Under the pieces are notes generated by a model. The model made no database searches. It worked only from the letters and a program-made list of their open reading frames with translations, and was not told the origin of the DNA. Of a stretch of DNA of 64,000 bases, positions 25,050-32,947 are shown one piece after another. Numbering within the stretch: position 1 is the first letter of the stretch; every line of letters starts with the position of its first letter. The stretch lies in NCBI GenBank assembly GCA_016716905.1, contig JADJUS010000003.1:620001-684000 (forward strand), written 5' to 3'. The DNA comes from Acidobacteriota bacterium (GTDB taxonomy: Bacteria > Acidobacteriota > Vicinamibacteria > Vicinamibacterales > SCN-69-37). A program made the position numbers and the translations under genes.

Positions 25050-26126
25050 ATGCGCGTTGGCGTCAGGGTCAGCCCGGTGCTGCCGCCGCCGCGTCGGGCA
25101 CGGTCCTTGCCGTCCACCGTGCCGTGGGCGTTCCCGTCGTCCGCGATCACTACGAGACGCTCCGCGCGCAGGCGGCGGGGCGACGTGATGGGCATGGCCT
25201 CCCGCGGTTTGTGGAGCGGGCATTCGAGGACTTTCTGTCGTGTGGATGCCTCGCGGCGGGCTTCGCCCGTTTCCTGTGTGCTGCGTGCCGGCACGAGCGG
25301 CTCGTGGCCTTTTCGTGCAAAGGGCGCGGCTTCTGTTCCAGCTGCGGTGGGCGGAGGATGACGGAGCGCGCCGCGCATCTGGTCGAGTACGTGTTTCCAA
25401 ACGTGCCAGTGCGGCAGTGGGAACTCTCCCTGCCGCCGCGCGTGCGGTACGTCCTGGCGTGGGACCATGGGCTCTGTCGCCGTCGTCGCGGTCTAAATGC
25501 GTGCGGTACTCGGGTGGTTGCGACAACAGGCCCGTGCCCGAGGGGGGCGCGATAGCAGAGGCGGCGCCGTCGTCATCGTCCAGCGATTCGGATCGGCGCT
25601 CAATCTGAACGTACACCTCCACGCGATGGTCATGCACGGCGTGTTCACGCGGGATGCGCGAGGTGAGGTCCACTTTCACGCTGCGCGGTACCCGATGACT
25701 CCTGACCTGACGCCGCTGCTGGTGATGCTGGCGAGGCGCATCGAGCGCCTGTTGGCGCGCCACGGTGTGTTCGACGCTGCTGAGGGTGTCGAAGTAGCCG
25801 ACCCGTGGGCCGAGGAGATGCCCACACTGGCGGGGCTGGCGGACCGCGTCCGTGCGCGGTGTGGCGGCGTTCGGGCCCCGGGCGGGGCTGTCGGTGCGGC
25901 GCTGCGGCGACCCGGCAGCGGCTCCCGACGCGCCGGGATCGCGGGATTGGCACGCACGTGTGCAGGGGTTCGATTTGCATGCGGGAATCGCAGTGCGGGC
26001 GGGAGCGCGCGATCGTCTGGAGCGCCTGTGTCGGTACGCGTTACGCCCGGCGGTAGGGCAGGAGCGCCTGCGTATGAGTCCCGATGGGCAAGTGGTGCTC
26101 GAGTTGATCCGTACGACCTGGTGTGG
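25050..26126 (+). pseudogene. IS91-family transposase, degraded by several frameshifts
   Basis: Pieces of one transposase occur in successive frames. First comes a zinc-finger-like part with CAACRHERLVAFSCKGRGFC and CGGRRMTERAAHL (about 25110-25490). Next is the catalytic region VQRFGSALNLNVHLHAMVMHGVF (about 25575-25650), where IS91 enzymes have a similar N-LH-H-H block. The last part is GFDLHAGIAV...LERLCRYALRP...QERLRMSPDG (about 25966-26110). At least two frameshifts separate them. A functional transposase cannot be made. No clear ori/ter ends could be assigned. Confidence 0.8.
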
Positions 26127-26324
26127 AAGGGCGAGGACGACGAGGTCATGCGGATCGTGACCGAACGACCAGAGACGGCGCTCGCCGGGTGCGGAGGTGT
26201 GTTCACGGCCGTCGTGACCTGCGGTCGGCGCAAGCTAATGCACCGACTACTCGATGCCGGATTCAAGGTCCATTCGCAGGCGGGCGGGTGCCACTCCTAT
26301 CTGCTCGAGACGCCCGTCATGTGA
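26127..26324 (+). pseudogene. Ankyrin-repeat protein fragment
   Basis: About 65 codons in frame with the end of the transposase remnant but unrelated to it: DEVMRIVTERPE, then FTAVVTCGRRKLMHRLLDAGFKV and GCHSYLLETPVM, ending in a stop. The pattern of a helix pair ending LLDAGFKV resembles ankyrin repeats. No start and no continuing repeats are present, so this is a stranded internal piece. Confidence 0.5.
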
Positions 26325-26569
26325 ACGACGAAGCACGCGCTTATGGACATTGCGGTTTTCCTGAAAGCCTGCGGCGCAACCTAGATACTCGCAGGGTGGC
26401 TGTGCCTGAGGACACCGCTTACGCCACGCGAAGTCGATCGCGATCAGAGTAAGGATCGATCTCGACGACAATCCTCTTATCGAGACCGTGGGCGGAGCCG
26501 GCCGCCTTCCGCGCGCCACGGCCTTCATTTCTGCCCGCAGCGACCCGAGACGCTGAACCTTTGTGCGCT

Positions 26570-26720
26570 TCATTTTGATCTCCGGTCGAGTACTGCCGGA
26601 CTCAGGTGCATGTAGCGCTGCGTCGTCGCGTGGTCCGTGATGTCCCGCGAGTTCCTGAACCGCCATGGCCGGCGTTCCACGCATCGCCAGATGCGAACGG
26701 AACGCCGCAGTGATGTTGCA
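26570..26720 (-). pseudogene. Tyrosine recombinase C-terminal remnant
   Basis: Read on the minus strand: AAFRSHLAMRGTPAMAVQELAGH, followed after a one-base shift by DHATTQRYMHLSPAVLDRR and a stop. This is the end of an XerC/phage-integrase catalytic domain with the LAGH histidine and the nucleophilic Tyr in QRYMH. Nothing of the N-terminal part lies nearby. The rest of 26325-26880 holds no gene I can support; it is noticeably richer in AT toward 26880. Confidence 0.7.
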
Positions 26721-26897
26721 CGCCTAGGGCTCTTACGTCGGCGCGATCATCTCATTTCCGGCGATCGGAGCGGTTCGTTATTTCTTCACTATATTTTGCA
26801 CGACACACACCATAAAACTGGCCCAGATTCTCCGTTTCTTGACTGTGGCTACCGGGATCAAAGACACTAATATGGTTGATAAGGAGGCGGTAAGCTT

Positions 26898-27224
26898 ATG
26901 TCGCAGGAAATCGACTTACTGACGGAGATTCGTGACTTGCTGCAGGTAATGGCCGAACCAGCGCTCGCGCAGCGGGATGCGAAATTGCGGTCCTCCTTGC
27001 GGGCTGTCGTTGGGAGCGGTGCTAAGAAAGCCAAAGCTGCGCAACTCATGGACGGATCGCGCACGAGATCTCAGGTCGCCAAGGAATCCGGGATGGATGA
27101 CGGGAACCTCAGCAGGCTTGTCAAGGCGTTGTCGGACGCGAAGCTCATCACCGACCAAAAGAACCCGAAGATCCTCGTAAAGGTTCCCTATTCATTTTTC
27201 AGCGAGGACGGCTCAAATGAGTGA
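26898..27224 (+). CDS. Small helical/winged-helix protein A of the four-paralogue cassette
   Basis: 108 aa, unrecognised as a named family. N-terminal amphipathic helix LLTEIRDLLQVMAEPALAQRDAKLR, then MDGSRTRSQVAKESGMDDGNLSRLVKALSDAKLI, which has the shape of a helix-turn-helix with recognition helix and a short wing (PKILVKVPYSFF). Preceded by a strong ribosome-binding site AAGGAGG at 26881-26887. Overlaps protein B by 8 bases. The N-terminal helix and core are clearly shared with protein B (AEPAxAQRDAKLR, LMDGxRTxxQxA). GC content is visibly lower than the chromosome, consistent with transfer. Confidence 0.8.
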   Translation: MSQEIDLLTEIRDLLQVMAEPALAQRDAKLRSSLRAVVGSGAKKAKAAQLMDGSRTRSQVAKESGMDDGNLSRLVKALSDAKLITDQKNPKILVKVPYSFFSEDGSNE

Positions 27225-27558
27225 CGTCGAACTGCTCAAGGAAGTGCGTCAGATGCGCAAGCTGTTGGAGCTGATAGCCGAACCAGCTATTGCACAGCGG
27301 GATGCGAAGTTACGTGAGGACTTGCGAAGCGCTGTCGGCAATGGCGCAAGAAAGCAGAAGTCGATCTTCCTGATGGATGGCACCCGCACACAGACACAAA
27401 TCGCCAATCAGGTGCCCGTGGATCAAGGTGACCTCAGTAAGCTGCTCGCGAGGCTTGAGAGCAGCGATTTGCTGGTGGACGGAAGAAAGCAACCCAAACT
27501 AGCGATCAGCATTCCCGTGAGTTTTTTCGATGCCGATACAAACGCAAAACGACGATAG
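27217..27558 (+). CDS. Small winged-helix protein B (close paralogue of A)
   Basis: 113 aa. Same plan as protein A: LLKEVRQMRKLLELIAEPAIAQRDAKLREDLR, then FLMDGTRTQTQIANQVPVDQGDLSKLLARLESSDLLV and a final PKLAISIPVSFFDAD. Ends with a basic NAKRR tail. Overlaps A (8 bases) and C (29 bases). Adjacent, diverged duplicates kept intact suggest different partners or hetero-oligomers, not redundancy. Confidence 0.8.
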   Translation: MSDVELLKEVRQMRKLLELIAEPAIAQRDAKLREDLRSAVGNGARKQKSIFLMDGTRTQTQIANQVPVDQGDLSKLLARLESSDLLVDGRKQPKLAISIPVSFFDADTNAKRR

Positions 27559-27883
27559 TCTCCTCTCTGTTCTGACCGAAATTCGAAATTGGCTTCGCGC
27601 TGCGGCACACAAGCCGGTGCAGGCAATGCTCGAAGAAGCGCTGCCCGACGCGAAGACCCGAACCGCGTATCAGATGTTCGATGGCACGAAATCAGTGGAG
27701 CAGGTCCGGATCGCCTGCAAGTTGAGTCCCAATGCGGTCGTCGCAATGACGCTTCGTTGTGTCTCTATGGGCTTGATGGAAGCAAAGGCCGACAAACGGC
27801 GAGTGCGGCTTTTCGATCTGAACGATTTCGGGCTGTTGCCCGAGGGGGGAATCAAGTCCGGAGGCAACGGTGACGAGCGATAG
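27530..27883 (+). CDS. Small winged-helix-like protein C
   Basis: 117 aa. Shares the opening LLSVLTEIRNWLRAAAHKPV with A and B but is more diverged. Its core YQMFDGTKSVEQVRIACKLSPNAVVAMTLRCVSMGLMEAK has the same spacing of the helix-turn-helix, followed by a wing RRVRLFDLNDFGLLPEG. The start ATG lies within gene B; a later start would lose the conserved helix. Overlaps D by 14 bases. No known family. Confidence 0.72.
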   Translation: MPIQTQNDDSLLSVLTEIRNWLRAAAHKPVQAMLEEALPDAKTRTAYQMFDGTKSVEQVRIACKLSPNAVVAMTLRCVSMGLMEAKADKRRVRLFDLNDFGLLPEGGIKSGGNGDER

Positions 27884-28268
27884 ACGTCTCAAGAAGGATA
27901 GCGTTGAGGTCTCTTCGCAGGGGCTGACGGATGAATTGGTCGCGATCAAGGATCGCTTGAGTGCAATTGAAACGATTCAGAGCATCTCGAACGCCACCGT
28001 GGTCCAGTCGTATGTGGAAGAACATCTGACAACGAGCAAGGCGAAGGAGCTAATGCGTGAGTGCGAAGTGCCTCGCACTCGCTCGCACTTGAAGACAAAG
28101 TTCGACTTCAAGAGTGACCAAGCGCTAAATCACCACCTGAAGCCGTTACGGGACGCGATCCTTGTACGCGAAGCAGTCGAGGAGGACGGCTCTGTCGTCT
28201 TCGAGTGGAGCAATTTGTTTAGTCGTCTCCCAAAGACGAAGATCAAGAAAATTCTAAGCGCTGAGTAG
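27870..28268 (+). CDS. Small winged-helix-like protein D
   Basis: 132 aa from GTG 27870. After a polar leader comes LTDELVAIKDRLSAIETIQSI, a coiled-coil-like version of the shared N-terminal helix, then KAKELMRECEVPRTRSHLKTKFDFKSDQALNHHLKPLRDAILV and EDGSVVFEWSN, again helix-turn-helix and wing. Most diverged of the four. It ends 28 bases before the likely HNH start (28297). Probably translated from the same message as A-C. Confidence 0.75.
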   Translation: MTSDRRLKKDSVEVSSQGLTDELVAIKDRLSAIETIQSISNATVVQSYVEEHLTTSKAKELMRECEVPRTRSHLKTKFDFKSDQALNHHLKPLRDAILVREAVEEDGSVVFEWSNLFSRLPKTKIKKILSAE

Positions 28269-28296
28269 TGAGCATTTCTTGCGAGTGAACCGCCGC

Positions 28297-28869
28297 ATGG
28301 CCGAAAAAGCGACAGCGAGATCCACGAAGCCCATGCCCAGGGAGCGAGAGAGTTTATCGCTGAAGATTAAGGTCGTCGTGCTCACTGAGTCTGGCTACAG
28401 GTGCGCCGTTCCCACATGTCGAAATATTCTCGCGTTGGACATGCACCATATCTGGGAGGTTTCTGCAGACGGGAGCGACGACCCTTCGAACCTCATCGCA
28501 CTATGCCCGACGTGCCATGCGCTTTATCACCGCGGGACAATCAAGCAGGATTCGATTTACGTCTACAAATCCATGCTCGTCGCAATTACGGGAGCGTTCG
28601 ATCTTGAAGCGGTTGATCGGCTCCTGTTCCTCGAAATGCTCACGCAGGATTTTGTCGTCGTATCCGGCGATGGGCTCTTACATTTCGGGCGACTAGTCGC
28701 TGCGGGCCTTGCGACCGCGACGCTGAAGGCAAATAACAACTGGCAGATCGTCACTTATGCCGTGAATATCAGCGCGAAGGGCAAGATGTTGATCGAGGCC
28801 TGGAAGTCAGGTGATCGGACTCGCGTCAAAGAAGTAATGGGCGGTCCGATCACGAGTCAATCCCAGTAA
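28297..28869 (+). CDS. HNH-domain protein closing the four-paralogue cassette
   Basis: 190 aa from ATG 28297 (in-frame TTG 28279 and GTG 28285 are alternatives). Residues about 33-80 form an HNH nuclease fold: YRCAVPTCRN, then the DMHHI histidine pair, then DPSNLIALCPTCHALYHRG, with four zinc-binding cysteines and the expected histidines. The remaining 110 residues (AVDRLLFLEMLTQDFVV ... MLIEAWKSGD) are unrecognised. Metal-dependent DNA cleavage is likely. The neighbouring winged-helix proteins could supply sequence recognition or control; that is inference. Confidence 0.85.
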   Translation: MAEKATARSTKPMPRERESLSLKIKVVVLTESGYRCAVPTCRNILALDMHHIWEVSADGSDDPSNLIALCPTCHALYHRGTIKQDSIYVYKSMLVAITGAFDLEAVDRLLFLEMLTQDFVVVSGDGLLHFGRLVAAGLATATLKANNNWQIVTYAVNISAKGKMLIEAWKSGDRTRVKEVMGGPITSQSQ

Positions 28870-28871
28870 GC

Positions 28872-28894
28872 GGTAGTGCTCAGTGAGCACTACC
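28872..28894 (+). terminator. Perfect palindrome after the HNH gene
   Basis: GGTAGTGCTCA and TGAGCACTACC separated by one G, three bases after the HNH stop. As RNA it folds into a stem of at least nine pairs; no T-run follows, so it may be a terminator, an mRNA-end stabiliser or a protein-binding operator. Confidence 0.5.
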
Positions 28895-28953
28895 AGTAAG
28901 GGCGACGCCGATCTTCACGGCTCACGGTAAGTCGTGAATTCTAGGGAGGCGGC

Positions 28954-29179
28954 GTGATTCAGACCTTGGCTGATGAAGGCACCTATGACCTCTACGTCAG
29001 CTCAGGCCGGACTCTAAACCTAAACGCTACTCAAATGCGGGGGGACGTCGGACCTTCTGCTGATCGCCACCACGCATGGTCGCATCGTAGTACAGCCACA
29101 ATCCGAGGCGATCCCCATCACCGTGGGGGTTCAGCGGCCTGCTGGCGGCAGTTGCCGCCGCGAGCGAGGCCAAGCTCGT
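28954..29179 (+). pseudogene. Possible small broken gene
   Basis: A GTG at 28954 with GGGAGG in front opens MIQTLADEGTYDLYVSSGRTLNLNATQMRGD, which looks like genuine coding sequence, then the frame turns into arginine/serine-rich nonsense. A neighbouring frame continues as DLLLIATTHGRIVVQPQSEAIPI, so a single shift near 29045 may have split one small gene. Nothing identifiable. It runs toward the 3' end of the convergent decarboxylase-like gene. Confidence 0.35.
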
Positions 29180-30346
29180 TCAGGGTTCGGTCATCGAAAG
29201 GAAGACGGTCGAGGGCTCGGGCTGCCCAAGAAAGCGGGAGGCAACTGATTGTAGATAGGCACCAGCGTCGTCAATCGCCAATAGGTCCCCGACGCTCACA
29301 TCGCCGGGGAGTTGAGCGACGCTGAGAATGTCCCCCGAGAAGCTCGATCGCCCAACCACCGACGCACGCCCGGCGGGCGACGTTCTGCGCGCGTCGGAAG
29401 ACCCAATGCGACGGATGCTATGGGGCGATTCCGGATGAACCAAAGGCCGCTGAAACACGGCGATGCTGGCGTCGACACCGATAAAGCGCTCACCCCGCAA
29501 TTCCTTGACGTCGGTGACCGTGGTGACGAACGTCGCGCAGTCGGCGACGAGTGCGCGGCCGGGCTCGAACACCAGGTCCACGGCGTGCCCAACTCGATCG
29601 ACGAGAAACTCCGCACAGGTGGCGAGCCCCTCTGCGAACCCGCTAAGATCGAAACTCCGTCCGCATCGCTCGTAGTCGACCCCGATCCCGCCGCCTATGT
29701 TCAGATACGACAATGCCGGCAACTCGGCGGCGACCCGCGCGGCGCGATGCAGCGTGGGCAACATCTCCTCGGGACGTTGAAAGCTGGTTCCCAAATACAC
29801 GTGAGCGCCGGTGAGACGGGCGCCAGTCCGCGCGGCTATCGCGATCGCGCGCTGTACGTCGTCCGCGGAAATCCCAAGTCGATCTGCGGATCTCGGCCCA
29901 CCAATCGACGCGGCGTTGAGGCGAATGCCGGCCTCCGTCGCACCAAGATCCAGCCATGCCTCAAGCTGCGAGAGAGAATCCAGATTCGTTCGAACGTGTA
30001 GTTGTTGCAGCAGCCGCATGTCTTGGCGCGTGATGCCGGTCGCCGTAAACTGCGTTTCGGCAACGCAGATGCCGGCCTCAATCGCGAGCCGGAGATGTGG
30101 AACCGAATTCACGCATGCGCCTATGCCCAACTCGGCGACTGTTCGGAGAACCTCCGGCCGATCATTCGCTACGATCGCAAAGAGCAGCCGGCATCGAGCA
30201 GGCTCCAACACCCGCCTCAATTCAGACGCACGCGCCCGAACCTGCGCAAGATCGTAAACGTAGAGTGGCGTGCCGTGCTTCGAGGCTAACGCGACGAGAC
30301 GTGCTTCGGCCTGTTGTGCGGTTGCCGCTTCAGACGCGGTGTTCAT
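29180..30346 (-). CDS. Decarboxylase-fold protein lacking the PLP lysine
   Basis: 388 aa, fold type III (diaminopimelate/ornithine decarboxylase group). N-terminal HGTPLYVYDLAQVR opens the barrel as in DapDC. Phosphate-binding LNIGGGIGVDY (about 216) and EPGRALVADC (about 262) are kept. The motif that should read Y-A-x-K-A-N reads FAIVAN, so Val59 replaces the Schiff-base lysine. The H-I-G-S region reads YLGTS, and the catalytic cysteine motif C-E-S-G-D reads SFSGD. The protein may still bind a PLP-like phosphate but should not decarboxylate by the normal route. Divergent from the winged-helix gene at 30523, sharing its upstream region. Full length and in frame, so it is not decaying. Confidence 0.85.
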   Translation of the reverse strand: MNTASEAATAQQAEARLVALASKHGTPLYVYDLAQVRARASELRRVLEPARCRLLFAIVANDRPEVLRTVAELGIGACVNSVPHLRLAIEAGICVAETQFTATGITRQDMRLLQQLHVRTNLDSLSQLEAWLDLGATEAGIRLNAASIGGPRSADRLGISADDVQRAIAIAARTGARLTGAHVYLGTSFQRPEEMLPTLHRAARVAAELPALSYLNIGGGIGVDYERCGRSFDLSGFAEGLATCAEFLVDRVGHAVDLVFEPGRALVADCATFVTTVTDVKELRGERFIGVDASIAVFQRPLVHPESPHSIRRIGSSDARRTSPAGRASVVGRSSFSGDILSVAQLPGDVSVGDLLAIDDAGAYLQSVASRFLGQPEPSTVFLSMTEP

Positions 30347-30483
30347 GTGCGATTTCCATCACAATCTCCGACGGTTGCGGTCCCGGCGCGACTCGACCCC
30401 GGGCCTACCTTGTACGCACGGCAGGTGGCCGCATGGAGCCATACGCCACGGCTCCCAAGATCTTGCGGTATTCTATTGACTCA

Positions 30484-30507
30484 CTGTTGCCCAAAAACAG
30501 CAACATT
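30484..30507 (+). promoter_or_regulatory. Inverted repeat upstream of the cassette regulator
   Basis: TGTTGC and GCAACA arms separated by nine bases (CCAAAAACA), just downstream of TTGACT (30476-30481) and about 16 bases before the ATG at 30523. Located in the divergent spacer 30347-30522, it is a candidate operator for the winged-helix regulator. No convincing -10 was found at normal spacing. Confidence 0.4.
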
Positions 30508-30522
30508 CGTTAGGATTAAGAC

Positions 30523-31317
30523 ATGATGCCCATAGAGGCTGTTCATAAAGCCTATTTGAACCGGGACGATACGGCGCTCGTCGCGGCCCTCAAGTCGTTG
30601 GTCCACAAGCTGATCCGCGATGTTCAGACCCTCGGCCCCGCAGCCGTATCCCTTCAGCTGAGGGAGTATCGCGACCTTCGGGCCATCATCAAGAAAACGG
30701 CGAGCGAAGCGAGCCCGACGCCAGCTGGAGAGCTCGCGTATCTCGCCGGCTTCATTAGCGCATACACAGACTACATCACGCTCATTGTCGATCGCGAAGC
30801 CGTTGATGCGGCGGAGGCCAAACTGTCGGCCGACCGGGATCCGGCGGAGCCGGTCGACTTGATTCGTATGATGATTCTGAAGACAGCGTTTGCACATTCC
30901 GGATCGCGCGCAACCGAACTTGTTCGCGGAGTCGCGGCGGCTGCGGATGTGTCCGAGAGCATAGTCAAGTACCATATCTCGCAGCTCGCAAAGATGGCGA
31001 TACTTGAGAAGGTGACGCTCGGCCCCAAAGCTGTAGCGTACCGCGTCTCTCCGCTGGGTGAGGCCATATTGGCGCGACGCATGAGACCGTACGAGCTCGC
31101 TTTGTTCCTCGTCGACGAGGCCGCGCGGGATGGCCGCCTGCGGGCGGCGATGCAGGACGAGATGCGGCGTACCTGGGCGACTGAGCCTCAACCGAACGCG
31201 ATCGTCACACGTCCGCCACTCCTCGTCCGCAGGGCCGCCACTCGCCCGACCGCAGGTTACGTGGAGGGTCTCCGGATCGCGCACCAGGCGTATGTCCAGA
31301 GCGCTGCCAATGGCTGA
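30523..31317 (+). CDS. Winged-helix transcriptional regulator of the lipid cassette
   Basis: 264 aa. The first 130 residues are helical (LVHKLIRDVQTLGPAAVSLQLREYRDL). Residues about 125-185 are a winged helix of the ArsR/MarR kind: ATELVRGVAAAADVSESIVKYHISQLAKMAILEKVTLGPKAVAYRVSPLGEAIL, with recognition helix ESIVKYHISQL and a wing. The C-terminal tail is basic. First gene of the plus-strand operon; it overlaps the ATPase gene by 8 bases. A local regulator is the natural inference; the effector is unknown. Confidence 0.75.
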   Translation: MMPIEAVHKAYLNRDDTALVAALKSLVHKLIRDVQTLGPAAVSLQLREYRDLRAIIKKTASEASPTPAGELAYLAGFISAYTDYITLIVDREAVDAAEAKLSADRDPAEPVDLIRMMILKTAFAHSGSRATELVRGVAAAADVSESIVKYHISQLAKMAILEKVTLGPKAVAYRVSPLGEAILARRMRPYELALFLVDEAARDGRLRAAMQDEMRRTWATEPQPNAIVTRPPLLVRRAATRPTAGYVEGLRIAHQAYVQSAANG

Positions 31318-32947
31318 CGTTCCCGGCACGATTGTCAGCTTTTATTCCTATAAGGGTGGCGTAGGGAGAACCATGTCTGTGGTCAACGTCGCCATGACGC
31401 TCGCGGAGAACGGCTTTCGCGTGCTCGTGGTGGACCTCGACCTACTCGCGCCGGGCGTGCAGAATTACCCCCTGTTTCATGAAGCAGCGAAGTCCTCGAT
31501 CACATATGCGGCCCCCGAGACGCGCGAACTCGGCACGGGCGGAGTCCTCGATCTCGTCGAACGCCAGCTCTGTTCATCACTCAAAGGCGCGGAGCATCCA
31601 TTCCAGGAGCCATTCGTCCCGGCCGACGGCGACCCCAACATGTGGCGGAAGTGGAAACGCCGGGTGCATGAGAATAAGACATCGAACGGACTGGTCGACG
31701 TTCTGCCGGCAGGTCCTTCGTCGCATCAAGCGGTGGAATCCCTCGCGCAGGTCGGATGGTACCGATTCCTGACCGAGTTTGACGGCATGGCACTTGTTCT
31801 ATCCATGCGGGATCAGTGGTGGCGCGAGGACTATGACTTTACACTGATCGACAGTCGGACGGGTCTTTCCGACTATCTGCAGTTTTGTGTAGGAATGCTG
31901 CCGGACGTGGCCGTGGTGATCGCTGGCCTCAACGAACAGAACCTCGACGGCTTGGCCGCAGCGCTGCAGGGTGTCGAGGAGGTCCTTCCTTATCGCGACG
32001 TCGATCTGAACGTTATTCCTGTCCTCTCGTTGATCCCGTCCGGAGAGCGTGGCCATGTGGGCGCTCGTTTCATACGCGCCCAACAGCTGCTGGAGGAAGT
32101 CCGAACGCGAGGGTTGGTCCGCGACCAAAGAACATTGCGAATTCTCGGCGAGCCAGTGCGACTGCCGTATGTGGCCACGCTTTCGGTCGCCGAGCGGCTC
32201 GTCGTGCCGAACGATCCCGACGCTGCGATTTTTCGACCGTACGTTCGGATCGCGGAAATGCTGGCGCGACACCGGTTCGCGGCAATCGACAACCTATTTG
32301 ATGAGGCGATCTACGAAGGATCCGCCGCTGGCCTAGCCTCGTCCGGGGTGTCCCACCTTCTCGACCAAGCGCGTGCCAAGTCCACCGCTGCCGGGTACAC
32401 CTATGGGAACATCTGCTGCGAGAAGCTGGATGGCCAGCGATTGGCGTACGCTGCGAAAGGGAGCCGGACTCATTTCGAAAAGGCAGTGCAGCTCATTCGC
32501 CAACGGCGTGGGCTCGAACCTAACGAGTCGTGGGACAAAGCCGATAAGTCGATCGGCCACTGGAAAATAGAGTTGGACACGCTGGTGTTTTACGCTCGAA
32601 TTCTTGCTGCAGAGCAGGCGCCTGACGAGGCTATCCGGGCGTTCAGTGACGCGCTGGCGTTCGCCACCGCATTCGAAAAACGGAACCACTCCGACATGTT
32701 CAGTGACCGTGATTGGGACCGGTATTCTCACGAGATGCTGTTCACGCGAGCCTTCTGTGAGCTCGGCCGGATCGAGTTGCAAATCAGCGAGGTAATGAGC
32801 CACCGAATGTCACCGACGCAAACGCTTAAAGACAATCTCGAGAACACGCGAACACTCTTTCAACAACTTATGCCGCACGGAATCAGCGAAGCACTCGAAC
32901 GCCGATTGGAAGAGAGCGATAGTGCAGTCAAACACCTTACAGCGTAG
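31310..32947 (+). CDS. KGGVGR-type ParA/MinD-like ATPase with helical C-terminal domain
   Basis: 545 aa from ATG 31310, overlapping the regulator stop. SFYSYKGGVGRTM at 10-22 is a deviant Walker A in which Arg replaces the usual Lys of KGGVGKT, a recognised subgroup of SIMIBI ATPases. VVDLDLLAPG at 40-49 and DSRTG near 184 complete the nucleotide site. Residues about 340-545 are helical, TPR-like. ATPases with this motif are often found in predicted bacterial conflict or signalling loci (general family knowledge). Here the gene directly precedes lipid-synthesis genes. Cargo positioning or a sensory switch are both possible. Confidence 0.85.
   Translation: MADVPGTIVSFYSYKGGVGRTMSVVNVAMTLAENGFRVLVVDLDLLAPGVQNYPLFHEAAKSSITYAAPETRELGTGGVLDLVERQLCSSLKGAEHPFQEPFVPADGDPNMWRKWKRRVHENKTSNGLVDVLPAGPSSHQAVESLAQVGWYRFLTEFDGMALVLSMRDQWWREDYDFTLIDSRTGLSDYLQFCVGMLPDVAVVIAGLNEQNLDGLAAALQGVEEVLPYRDVDLNVIPVLSLIPSGERGHVGARFIRAQQLLEEVRTRGLVRDQRTLRILGEPVRLPYVATLSVAERLVVPNDPDAAIFRPYVRIAEMLARHRFAAIDNLFDEAIYEGSAAGLASSGVSHLLDQARAKSTAAGYTYGNICCEKLDGQRLAYAAKGSRTHFEKAVQLIRQRRGLEPNESWDKADKSIGHWKIELDTLVFYARILAAEQAPDEAIRAFSDALAFATAFEKRNHSDMFSDRDWDRYSHEMLFTRAFCELGRIELQISEVMSHRMSPTQTLKDNLENTRTLFQQLMPHGISEALERRLEESDSAVKHLTA

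Noticed and set aside
26839..26873. Promoter TTGACT ... TAATAT before the four-paralogue cassette
   Set aside because: The spacer of 23 bases is too long, so I did not annotate it even though a promoter must exist nearby.
29312..30513. Plus-strand open frames opposite the decarboxylase-like gene
   Set aside because: They are arginine-rich antisense translations; the minus-strand frame has clear family motifs.
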